Assembly (NCBI GenBank): GCA_025738555.1
Contig: JAOVFP010000004.1
Coordinates: forward strand, 5,084,001 to 5,148,000
Direction of reading: 5' to 3'
From: Cyathus striatus
Lineage: Eukaryota; Basidiomycota; Agaricomycetes; Agaricales; Nidulariaceae
Length of the DNA: 64,000 nucleotides
The notes beneath the pieces are model-generated. The model was not told the origin of the DNA. It saw only the letters and a program-made list of their open reading frames with translations, and made no database searches. The translations under genes and the position numbers were made by a program. Shown one piece after another: positions 32,682-42,784 of this stretch; the first letter of the stretch is position 1, and each line of letters begins with the position of its first letter.

Positions 32682-34400
32682 AGATTTACCGCCGAGTATG
32701 CCGCAGCACTAGGCTAATTAACCGAATTCATAGGGTACCCCCACCCCCTTACCTAATACACGTGCCAGATCGAAGGATCTGACACCTCTTGCTCCCGGGA
32801 TTCACTTATCCCCATTTTGGGGGGGGGGGGGGCCTGCGTTGCAATACTCTAGAGTTCTTGAGTGCCTCCCATTGGCCTCCCAGGTCAGGAGCTTAATCTT
32901 TCCAGCGCTTCGTCTGTTTACGCTGCGTCGTCCCCCATCATACGCCCTTCCCCAGGTTCCCTCCACGTATCCTGTGCACTTATCACACCGATACATTCAG
33001 GGACTGGGACCGTCTCATGTATCGCATATGTTTGGCATATGTTTTCCGGCAACGGTAACGAAGGCTGCGAAAATGTGAGCGACATCAACAGCAACAAATG
33101 GCATGTTATTTTATTTTTCATTTCTACAGATTTGTTAAAATAATCCCCCCCAACCGCTCTGCAGTTTTCTACTATTCATGCAATCTCACGATATGGAGAA
33201 ACCGGTCATTATATTAGCGACGACTGGGTTTGCTGGTGGGTGTAGTTTCCTGGTTGATTTCATCGTCAATCAATCTACCGTCAGCAGCAACTCTAGTTTT
33301 GGCATTGTTCTGGGATTGTGGAGTGCCGACCCAGTCACTGATGATATCTTACAAATCGGCAGTCCGCCAACCATGCGATGCAACATGATATCCTACCACA
33401 TCAGCTCCAACGTCAAACTGCCCAGCCTTCTGCACATCCACATCGTCGTATATTTCAGATTTTTCGACTCGCCTTTGTGGCGAAGTGGAAGAAGTTTATG
33501 TAGCTCGGAATTTAAATCATGCCCCCGCCACTGCTCTTCCTCGGGGTGGGAGCTATAGCCCCTGATGATGATGTTCATTCGCATATGTCGGGGATGAATA
33601 TTGGCTCGAATATCTACTCCATAGAGCGGCCGTCGGGTCATGAGGGCAATACCAGCGTCGTCCTCCAGCGCATGCTCTTCCTCCTCCTGGGTATCTGCAT
33701 TACGGTAAGTTTGTACTTGCATGATAAATAGCACGGCAGTCGCGCAATCCGAACCCGTGGCAAGGGCAAACCAAGAAAAACATTGGATTGCAAGCTTGCC
33801 AGGGCACGCGATGAGAAGTGGACTTTGACGTGCTTGTCGAGGGATTCATTGTTCACGGTGTATACGGACTCGTCGTTGGATTCGAGTAGTGGGGGGCAGA
33901 CGGATACGCAGGACGATAGTGATCGTGAGGAGGAGGTCGGGAAAGGTGGGGGTCACAATCGATGCAGGAACAGATTGAGACGAATATGTTCGGGATAGGC
34001 CAGCAGCAACTGCAGTATTTTGTCGTCTCCCGGAGCGGTTAGACGGGAACATTCTGACAGGAGAGAGTCGAAGAGTCCTTCGCCTAGACCGAGGCATCGC
34101 CCCATTTGTGTTTCCTCATATGCCGATTTATGCGAACTTGAGCATAGCTGTGGATTGCAGGAGCGGGGGCCTGTAAACAGGTCACATTCACAGTACCAAT
34201 TCGTGCATCCTCAGCATCAAGAACAATTCACACACCCTATGTACCACCATCAACAAGTTCAACAACATCGACATCAATAGCAGCAGGCACCCGTACATGC
34301 ATCACATATGTTTTCTGGCAGCAACGAGAGCTGCGAAAATGAGAGCGACATCAGCAGCCACAGATGGTATGTTATTCTATTCCTCATTTGCACAGATTTG
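32682..34400. repeat. Inner arm of palindrome 2, right
   Basis: Inverted partner of 28736-30447. The palindrome centre between the arms (30448-32681) is 2.2 kb and is largely transposon: the Fot1-like element with its nested MITE and the hAT-like element. Confidence 0.85.
33118..33510 (-). pseudogene. Dead copy of the A-family gene (C'')
   Basis: Mirror of the dead copy at 29630-30005 with the same deletions; the upstream box lies at about 33465-33490 on the minus strand. Confidence 0.65.
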
Positions 34401-35628
34401 TTAAAATAATCCCGCCCAGCCGCCCTTCATAACATGACATATGACACCTATGATTGCTGCGGTGACACTAAATCCAGCCATTATATATGCGACTTCTGTG
34501 TTCTTCTCCCTTACTAGGCCCCGCATCGACCCTACGAGAGTAGCCACGACCACCAAAGATTCCAAAATTGCAATTAATCTATGATGTTTTCCCTTGCTGG
34601 TGGGTGTAACGTTCTCGTCGACTTCTTTGGCAATCGATGTACCTCCAGCAGCAGCTCTAGATTCAATATCGTTCTGGGATTGCGGAGTGCAGACCCAGTC
34701 ACTGATGTTATCTTGCAATTCAAACAATTTCGTGACATAGAGGATGCCACGAGAAATTGCTGCGATGACACCAAATTTAGCCATTATATTTGCAACGACT
34801 GGGCTCTTCTCCGCAAATAGACCCTGCGTCGACCCTACGAGATTAGTTACGACGGCCAAGAATCCCAAAATTGCAAATAATCTAGGAAGTATTCCCTTGC
34901 TGATGGGTATAACTTCCTGGTTGATTTCATTGGCAATCGATCTACCGTTCTCAGCTCTAGATTCCGCATTATTCTCGGATTGTGGAGTGCCGACCCAGCC
35001 ACTGCTGGTATCTTGCACATCAGCAGTCTGCTGGCCTATATTTTCTCCGCCTGCACCTGTGACCTGCTAAGAACATAAGTTACTCATGGTCGATAATAGC
35101 TCTATGCGGTATGATTTCCTACCACACCAGCTTCAGCGTGATGCTGCCCAGCCTTCTGCACATCCCTTTCATCCTCCTGCGCGCCCGCATCGTCCTCCTG
35201 CCCTTTTTCTTCCTCTCCCTGGGTATCCGCACCCCAAAGGTGAATGGATTGTTCTTCCTCTTCCTGGGTATCCTCATCCCGACCATGAATGGACTGCTCT
35301 TCCTCTCCTTGGGTATCCTCATCCCAACCGTGAATGGACTGCTCTTCCTCTCCCTGGGTATCCGCACCCCCACGGTGAATGGACTGCTCTTCCCCCCCCG
35401 GGTATCCGCACCCCCACGGTGAATGGACTGCTCTTCCTCTACCTGGCTGTCCCCGTCCCCGCCGTGAATGGACTGCTCTTCCTCTCCCTGGGTATCCGCT
35501 CCCCCACGGTGAATGGACTGCTCTTCTTGTCCCTGGGTACCCGCATCCCAGCCCACGAGGCCAACGCCAGCCGAGCCCTCTCGAACTAAGTCGCCCGTAT
35601 CCGCATCACGGTAAGCTTGTACTTGCAT
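34401..35628 (-). pseudogene. Gene D: paralogue of gene B with a one-base frameshift
   Basis: Two exons on the minus strand, 35628-35123 and 35066-34401, with a 56-bp intron at the same place as in gene B. Exon 1 starts MQVQAYRDAD and has an acidic 15-aa repeat (GGADTQGEEEQSIHR and variants). Exon 1 is 506 bases, one short of a multiple of three. The shift lies in a run of eight C on the plus strand at 35392-35399, where other repeat copies read one base longer. Downstream of the run the correct frame rejoins the exon end (HAEAGV) and the open second exon, which has the doubled hydrophobic domain (RLFAILGFLAVV, RLIAILESLVVV) and ends KGGWAGLF. Either a very recent mutation or a sequencing/assembly error in the homopolymer. 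Confidence 0.68.
35215..35545. repeat. 45-bp minisatellite in exon 1 of gene D
   Basis: About seven tandem copies of a 45-bp unit (plus strand tgaatggactgctcttcctc, then tccctgggtatccgca-type sequence), each encoding 15 acidic residues on the minus strand. Gene B has a related but less regular set of repeats at 19960-20560. Confidence 0.8.
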
Positions 35629-37131
35629 GATAAGGTGTTTTAAATTCAAATTTCTTTAGTGGGGAAGAGGTCCTTGCTCACTTGGATAGTGATACTCATC
35701 AATAGGATTTAATCCACATAGGCGCGTGGGCGCTTGTTCCTGTCGTATAATCGCCTTTGCGGTGAAGTGGAAAAGATCATATAGATCGATGAGGTATTAC
35801 ACGACTATCTACAACACAAAGCTCATCGAGACTTGAACGGGTGGACCGATTATATATTTGAAGCGAATTCAAGTCCAAGTCTCCTCCCATTGATCACTGA
35901 GTCCATATCGCACCCTCCTCACCCACCATCAAGATTATGAATCGAATGATTCACTTCTCAGGATTGGAAAGTACTACTCAGGGAGGGTGTAAGGACCAGG
36001 TCAAAACACCACTCTGCCACCACTGTAAGGTTAGCAGGGAATACAGGTGGAGAAGGGGAATGGGAGGGTAAGCAGCACCGCGTCTTTGGGGAGAGAATTA
36101 CTAGCTAAACCCGAACGAGTCTTTTCTTCCTCCTCCTGTTGATTCCTCTACCCCTCCCAACCCAGTGCCGACCCATCCCTTATCGATTCAACACGTCCCA
36201 TAATCTGCGCCAAAGGGCAGACAGGAAAAGCTCAAGATGGAGATAGACCTCCACAGGGCTAGTGCAGGTGCTCCCTCAACTGAGGGATACGATACGATAC
36301 GTTTCGCCTCGTACCCCTGCGTGTCCCGCTGGTGCTATATCTGGTCTCACTGAAGGAGGCACCTCGTCATACGAAGAGAGTGGGTACTGCTGGGCGGCTG
36401 GGTAGTAATAGTGGATGGTGAGCGGTGGGTAGTGGGTAGTGTACACGACCCTAGGATTATGCTTCAGATGTTGAGCTTGGGCTGCAGGGAGGTGCTGCTG
36501 GAGAGTTACGAATGTGAACGGCCAATTGTGTTCTTATGGTAGTGGCGTCGGGCTAAATTGGGCGGTCGTTGACATTAGCATTGGCAGCGGAGAGTATATG
36601 GTATGTCAATTGGATGATACATGTCGAAGTAAGTAAGGGTGCCTATGTAGTGAAAGTGAGCTAGGGGTTCTGTGAAATGTTTGAATTTGAATACTGAAAA
36701 ACGTACCTGTCATCAAGCTCAAGACTGGGATATACGGCCCATGGGCCATCGTTGTCACTCTGCGCCTCACGCACGATTCTCCTCGTGACCCGATAGCGTG
36801 CAGTTTCGTTTCACCGATATGTTATCCAAGTGAATCAGAATGTTTCTGCTGCTGAAAGTCAGCTTGAACGTTATGCGATAGAAGAAGAGCTTCTGGCGCT
36901 GGTGCCGGGTGGATTAACTGGGATTTTGGGGTTGGGATGAGTTGGGTTTAATTATTGGATCGTAGCTTCGTACTTAGCATACGTATTACTTAGTATTACT
37001 TCGAATTGAGAGGGGGCCGGCTGACGTAAGCACACCTCTGATGTTATCAGCGAAGTCACTTGCTCGTCGTCAACTACAACCTGCCATAACCCCCAACTAC
37101 TTGCTTTATAAAACGCTCACTTTCTCTAGAA
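35629..37131. other. Outer arm of palindrome 2 and cyclophilin flank
   Basis: Copy of 20573-22095 (for example tactcagggagggtgtaa, gtatgtcaattggatgatac, aaaaacgtacctgtcatcaa). No gene is supported. Confidence 0.45.
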
Positions 37132-38010
37132 ATGTCGTCTACAACCCATCCAATTGACTTTATGGATGTAAAAATTGGAGAGACTCCTGCGGGCCGTATG
37201 AAGATGGAGCTTTTCAGTGACATTGTGCCGAAGTGAGTGTCCAGCTTTTTTTGCGGGAATGCACTCAACATCCACCTTTAGAACAGCAGAGAACTTCAGA
37301 CAGCTTTGCACTGGGTGGTACAGGTGAGCATTATAGCTGCCGTATAAGTGACCTATAGGTGTTAAGCTGGCTGGCTAGGATGAACTCGAGACCACAGGGA
37401 TATAAGGGTGCTACGTTCCACAGGTATGTATTCCATGGATCTATAGCTTGTCTCTCGTATTCTGACTGCTGCTTATAGAGTGTAGACTTCTATCCATCTA
37501 ATTACATCTTTAGCGACTCACTGGATGCCAATAGTGTCCCGAACTTCACGTGCCAAGGCATGAACTGTTTTCATCCTATAGGAACCCTCTTTAACCTATA
37601 CTGCAGGTGGCGACTTCTTGAAGGGCGATGGCACTGGGTCGTTCTCGATATACGGTGATAAGTTTCCGGTAAGTTTAGCTATTCTCTCTCTTTCTTTGCA
37701 GTGCTCATCGTACCGTAGGACGAGAATTTCCAGGAGAAACACACAGGCCCTGGTCTTCTTTCAATGGTACGGTGCTTGCATCTTCCCTACGTGTTCGAGT
37801 GCTAATAATCCCATGTACAGGCTAACTCAGGTCCGAATACGAACGGTTGCCAGGTATTCTCTTCGCTGTGGCCGCTTGAAGTACTGGACTTCTTGCATGA
37901 GAAGCACGAGTGTTTGGGAGAGTGATCGATGGGATGTTGAGGCTGAGGAAGATCAAGAGCGTCGCTACGGGACCTAACAGCAGGCCTAAGCTGGCAGTGG
38001 TCGGGTAGTC
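37132..38010 (+). pseudogene. Truncated cyclophilin H copy 2
   Basis: Starts MSSTTHPIDFMDVKIG and has the [11 protein letters not shown] exon, the [13 protein letters not shown] exon and [10 protein letters not shown], but the segment for QFFITTAKC is deleted exactly as in copy 1. The C-terminal part is shifted in frame and runs into the unit 3 sequence. Non-functional. Confidence 0.8.
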
Positions 38011-38024
38011 GTGGATGCCGTCAT

Positions 38025-38990
38025 AGAGAAAGGTCAGTCGTTCATCTAGAGCCGCATGTTTTACGGTGGGGGTTGGGGTATGGATGGGTGGATTATGCAT
38101 GCAGTGTAGGCTATTCTATCTATGTGATGGTTATAATGACTGGCACCGACCGTGGATACAGTGCTGGTAGTGGTGGGCGGAGATTGAGCGATGTTCGTTC
38201 CTGCGGTGTTCTTGTTACACTACATCATCTACCCCTCTTCGTCTTCCATCTTCTTGACTCCCCACCCTTTCTTTTTCCCTGCCTCGCAGCTACCTCTCTT
38301 CTCCTTCACCCTCTCGTATCCTTCTCTACTTTCCTTTATTCATGATGCTAACATACTCTGCAGTTCAATTACGCCAATCTTCCTATCGTTTATAGGCATC
38401 CTTGCAATTAAGGCACCCCGAGGTGTATTATGCATATGGATGTGGCGGAAGAAGCGGATCGTTGGATTTTGGCATCGAGGCGTGAAGGTATACCGTATGT
38501 TTCATTTCCTATCTTCATTCATTCCTGATCTCATTTTGCTCAACTAGCATATTCTCTCCTAGTTTTTCAGGTGTTCTACTTCGCCTCACTTACGTTCATG
38601 ATTCAATCGTTCTTAGGAGCGTTGATCACCGACTTTAGAACGTGACAAACATGAAACTTTTCATTCGACCCGTATGTCGGTATCTCGTCCATCTACGTGC
38701 TACCTTTACGAACTCCCCTCATCATAGGAAGCTGATGTCAAATCGGCGTATTGTATGTCCTCCCCCAGGACTCTCGCAATCACCCACACCATCTTTTTCG
38801 TCCATAAGATGTTCAAGCGAACACGTATCCTTTAAGATATCTTACCAGAAGTTCGAGCTCTTGGAAGATCTCTATTGGATCTCTATGAATAAGCTGTCCA
38901 CCTCCGCCGGACTCAGTGGCCTGGCGAAGAGTGGGTGTATTATCACTGGACTAAGGATGGGAAAGGCGAACAGCCAGCGCTAACGCGCAT
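38025..38990 (+). pseudogene. Start of a third, truncated unit: unknown gene and F-box remnants
   Basis: Repeats 11340-12270 and 22995-23900: the tttacggtgggggttgg intron, a decayed LASRL-type exon, and the F-box 3' part (TNMKLFIRP, FELLEDLYW, ARTLSG-like). It stops being homologous near 38970 (ggatgggaaaggcgaac). Frames are broken in several places. Confidence 0.55.
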
Positions 38991-39496
38991 GTGCTGGCAG
39001 CCGAGCACTCCATTCCGCGCTTCAGCACGGTCGCGGATGGGCTACGCTCGCTGCAGTCGCTAATCCGAAAGCCTCCTCCAAAAAGAGGTCCATTGGGAAC
39101 ATTACACCTGGGTTTAAAGTAGATGCACTAGCCAGTGGTGAGTTCTTCCTTCCCGTGGACCCCATGTCCTTTCCCCTTGCCCCATCGTGCTGGTACACAC
39201 CACACGCTTCCCCTCATTGTGACACATTACACCAGGGTTGATGATGTACGGGTGGCGAGGATATGGTTGTTAGCCTTTAAGGCTGTGGATGGGTTGCAGT
39301 TCGGTGGGAATGCGCCATGGGTTTTGTTTTGTTTCTCTTTGTTAAAAACTCTTTTCTGATACATGTGCAGTGGTATTTCGACGGCCTAACAACCTTCCTC
39401 ACAGGTGCTTGGAGTGCTTCAGAGAAGGGAGCTGTGCCGATGGAGAAGACTGCGCTCCATGTTACTGTTTGCTCCACTTTGTCTGATGTGAATGGT
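38991..39496 (+). other. Exon-like stretch of unknown gene
   Basis: Contains possible exons with good codon structure: about 39000-39140 (for example HVLAAEHSIPRFSTVADGL) and about 39371-39496 after a cag (WYFDGLTTFLTGAWSASEKG). I could not join them into one convincing frame and recognise no family. It may be the surviving part of a gene cut by the tandem duplication on one side and the 496-bp inverted repeat on the other. Confidence 0.3.
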
Positions 39497-39992
39497 TAAT
39501 ACAGTACGCATTCTTTTCGTATATTGTTTTCATGCTGTTTAGGAATGCCCTATTTGCTGTCTTACGGTGCTGCGGAGAAGCCAACGAGCAGAAGGATGAG
39601 GTACGTAGATGAGAATACCTGAGTTTTCAAGCCACTCGATCGGTTCCTGTAATTCAGACCCGTGGGACAGTGGACTTCACAGCGTTGCCCGACCCAACGT
39701 CTGCCTAAGAAGAACTTGGTAAGAACACTGTGATTCGGACGGTCATACAGCAAGTACTTAAAACCTTCTCCAAACTTATAAGTACTCAACATTCCCTCAC
39801 TGTCGGGAGCTTCCAAGGTGACCAAGGCACTACTACGTATTCTTGACATGTTCAATGCCGGTTCTTGCCGTCAACCTGCAATACCCCATGAACAAACAAT
39901 CATTTTGAACTTATCAGATGATCATCCCAATTGACCCGCTTCTACGCATACTTTTCTACTTTCTTTTGAAAGCATTCTTCTCAAGGTTTCGG
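39497..39992. repeat. 496-bp inverted repeat, left copy
   Basis: Matches 52622-53116 in inverted orientation at high identity (start taatacagtacgcattc against the complement near 53100; inner end gcattcttctcaaggt). The bases GGT lie just outside both ends. No gene is supported in it. Confidence 0.8.
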
Positions 39993-40249
39993 CTTGAAGG
40001 CAGTGAGCGGAAGTTGAGATCAGCAGTGCCTCAAGGTTGCATGCATCCAATGCGGTTCGAACTTCGCCAACGAAGCCTGAATGTGCTTATTATGTAGGTG
40101 ATTGCTTGCGGGGTTCAAAATTTGAATAGGGGGCATTGCTTGTATACAGCATTACAATGACGATTGGACCTGCACAAAGCTATTTAACGCCCTGCTTTAT
40201 CCTTTATCTCCAATCGCAAGTCAGATAAGCACCTACTTTCTTGTTCCTC

Positions 40250-41585
40250 ATGCCGTTCACTCTCTCCGCCTTCTCCTGCTTCTCCAGTCTTTCCACCCAG
40301 CCAGAACCTGTTTTCCCACCCGAGCTTCTGCTGCAAATTGTCTCGCACGTAACGTCCCCGAGGACCCTCAGCAGCCTTCTGCGGACATCGGTCATCTTCC
40401 GTGCAGACGCAGAAAAGAGTCTCTACAGCGGAGACTGGATCAACTACGACACATGGAGTAAGCGAATGCATACTCACTTTCTCCAAACTATTGCTAGCTT
40501 CCCACGGCTAGCTGCTCTCGTACGAGTGTACAGTGCAAGATACTTTCCAGTGAAGGATGAGTTCACCAATATCCTCCGCTCCGCTCTAGAGGCGATGACA
40601 AATCTAGAGGAGCTCACCTACCAAAGCATCGAACCCGCCCTTCAGCTCCTCGAAAAATGCACGTTCAGACTACAGAGCTTTACGCTCCTCTCCGCGAACG
40701 AGAACCCCCGAAGCGTCCTTGTATTCCTGGGGAACCAGCTCAACCTCAGACATATTGCTCTGCAACAAGAGCTGACGCGTCGAATGTATCGGATGGTTTG
40801 GAAGGAGCCTCACGATCCGTGTTACACAAAGAATGGAGGAGCTGTTGGACGTTTTCTTTTCCAAGACCTGTACGCCGATCTATCCGACCAGAAGGGTGCG
40901 AGTATAAACAAGGATACGTTCTTCCATTTGCCGGTTGACCGCGCAGGAATCATTGAGCCGAACGATCCTTCCGTTACGCATACGCTGTCGAGGGTGACGC
41001 ATGCTTGTGTTGGAAAGAGACCGGAGGGAAGGTGGAGAGAGGCTCGGGAGCCCATTCTTAGGAGCTTCGTACACCGACTCGAGAACGTGACGAATATGGA
41101 ACTTATCAATCGACCGGTACGTCAGTCTTTGTCATTTTACATGTCGCTTTTGCTTACAATTCCCCGTAGGAAGCCGATGTCGAATCGACGCGCCATCTTT
41201 CCTCCCTCAAAACTCTCGCAATCACCTCCCCCATCTTTCCCGTCTGCAAAGTCTTCAAGCGAACGCGTTACCTTCAAGATCTATTTCAGAAATTCGAGCT
41301 ATTGGAAGACCTGTACGTGCATTGTCCATCTTCTTCGGACGCTCAGCGGCCCAGCGAAGAGTGGGTGTACGAGCGTTGGACCAAGGATGGAAAGGGAGAA
41401 ACGAAGACGAGGGGAGAGTGGGGATCAGTCTTCGTTACTCAGTGGTATGTTTTTCATGCATGGTTCCCTCACTGCCGCCAACCAACGTGTTTAGGGACCC
41501 GGACGCTATGGCGATTAGCAGATATATGCCATTAACGTGTACCCCCCCGATGAAGATGCCGCTTGAGAATGTGATCAAGCGCTGA
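40250..41585 (+). CDS. F-box-like protein (paralogue 2, longest)
   Basis: Three exons, 40250-41116, 41170-41444 and 41495-41585, join in frame to 410 aa. The F-box-like motif is at residues about 20-62 (FPPELLLQIVSHV, LSSLLRTSVIF, AEKSLYSG), followed by PRLAALVRVYSARYF and NLEELTYQS as in paralogues 1 and 3. The C-terminal half (TNMELINRP, SLKTLAITSPIF, RYLQDLFQKFELLEDL, WTKDGKGE) is absent from those two. That half is what recurs, broken, at 11950, 23600 and 38600, so this gene looks like the source of those fragments. A TATA-like ctatttaa lies at about 40180. Likely an SCF ubiquitin ligase adaptor; the target is unknown. Confidence 0.75.
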
Positions 41586-42784
41586 AAGGCGTTTATCAAT
41601 CCACTCTTGCGATCTCCGCTTTCGAGAGCGTAATGTTATGAAGATGATATAGCACTGTGGTGTGATGCTGGACTGTATTCATTTGGGGACGCTATTCCTC
41701 ATCCGCTCATGATTTGGACTTCTGTAACATGGAAGATGATCAGCCAGTGACCTGTGGTTGGCGGTGCCATGGTTAGATGGTGACCTCCGCCGAAATCAGT
41801 AATGCACTTCTTCATATCTTAGTGCTTGACCGTAGGAGGCCGAGTCCCAATTTTGGCTCCAAAGGGGGAATGATGAGTCGAATAATGCTGATACATAGGC
41901 AGACGCTTATGGAACCAACTTGTTTACCGGAAGCAGGGACCATCAGTACGGGCAGCAGCGGTGTAGGGTGACTGCATCAGATGTATGCGAATGTATTCGT
42001 TATCTATCATGTATATCCTTGATTTACTCGCAATGACAAGTGTTAACGGCGCAGATGCCAGTGCCAAAAGAAGACCCCAAGTACACGTTTTTTGACTTCC
42101 TGACATTGACAACGGGTATACATCAGCAATAGTTGAGGAACCTTACATCGGTACCTTCCTTTTGTTAAAAAACATTCGTTTTCTATTTCAACGTTCAACC
42201 TTTACATGCATTACGGGAAAACCCTGAGCTGGGGCCGTGGGCTCAACCTGCCAACTATGACCACTTTAAACGCTCTATATGACGATGGAATCATCCGGAG
42301 TTCTATATCTTACAATGACTAAAAGCGAAGGAAAATGGTGTATCCATAGGAGCGAAGTAGAGGAGCATTAAACTCGGAACGCGCTGCCAGTATGTTCAAC
42401 CCCTTTGCATCCCAGTTGGTGCCCTGCCCTTGCGAAGTTAACTTTATTCTCAAATCACTCATACCAGCCCTTCTCTAAATCCGCATTCAACAGGGTTTTA
42501 CAAGTAAGGATGAGCTCTTCCTAGCTCCCCCAAAGTAACAGCTTGTGTGAGCCGGGGATGCGTAGTGAATGAACTCTGGGGATGATCCTATGATTCCTCA
42601 ACAACTTTTGATGCTATCCAATTTTGCCTCACGATGATTCTTCCTCCATACATCTAGGGCCATAACGCTGGTCCGAAAAGGTATGTAATCTCTATGAACT
42701 TGTGGCTAGTACACATTCACGCATTTCTTACTTGTAATAGATGTGCATACTAGGCTATATTCAATGCCATGCTACGACAAAATA
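41586..42784. other. Downstream region, partly duplicated
   Basis: About 41780-42150 recurs inverted at 63330-64000 (the latter with a 300-bp insertion) and partly at 24240-24520. 42150-42784 shows no recognisable feature. Confidence 0.5.

Larger units (their letters stand above)
25860..36620. repeat. Large imperfect palindrome 2 (C and D facing each other)
   Basis: Same plan as palindrome 1. Left arm with gene C and right arm with gene D, stop codons facing inward and nearly equidistant from the centre: 1712 bp from the C stop to 30447 and 1719 bp from 32682 to the D stop. The outer arms (about 25860-27200 and 35650-36620) are diverged, the inner arms near-identical. Confidence 0.75.
22990..38025. 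repeat. Large tandem duplication, unit 2
   Basis: Repeats the order of unit 1 but is about 15 kb long because the centre of its palindrome has received transposons and because about 600 bp (24200-24795) has been added. Contains gene remnants, palindrome 2 with C and D, and cyclophilin copy 2. Confidence 0.75.

Noticed and set aside
35086..35589. Pro/Leu-rich frame opposite gene D exon 1
   Set aside because: Antisense shadow of the 45-bp minisatellite.
11340..39000. Possibility that the array is a single giant transposon
   Set aside because: I found no transposase, tyrosine recombinase or LTRs, and the unit joints are explained by ordinary tandem duplication at one breakpoint.
39562..39855. 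97-codon frame also present at 52755-53048
   Set aside because: Lies wholly inside the 496-bp inverted repeat; its conservation is explained by the repeat.
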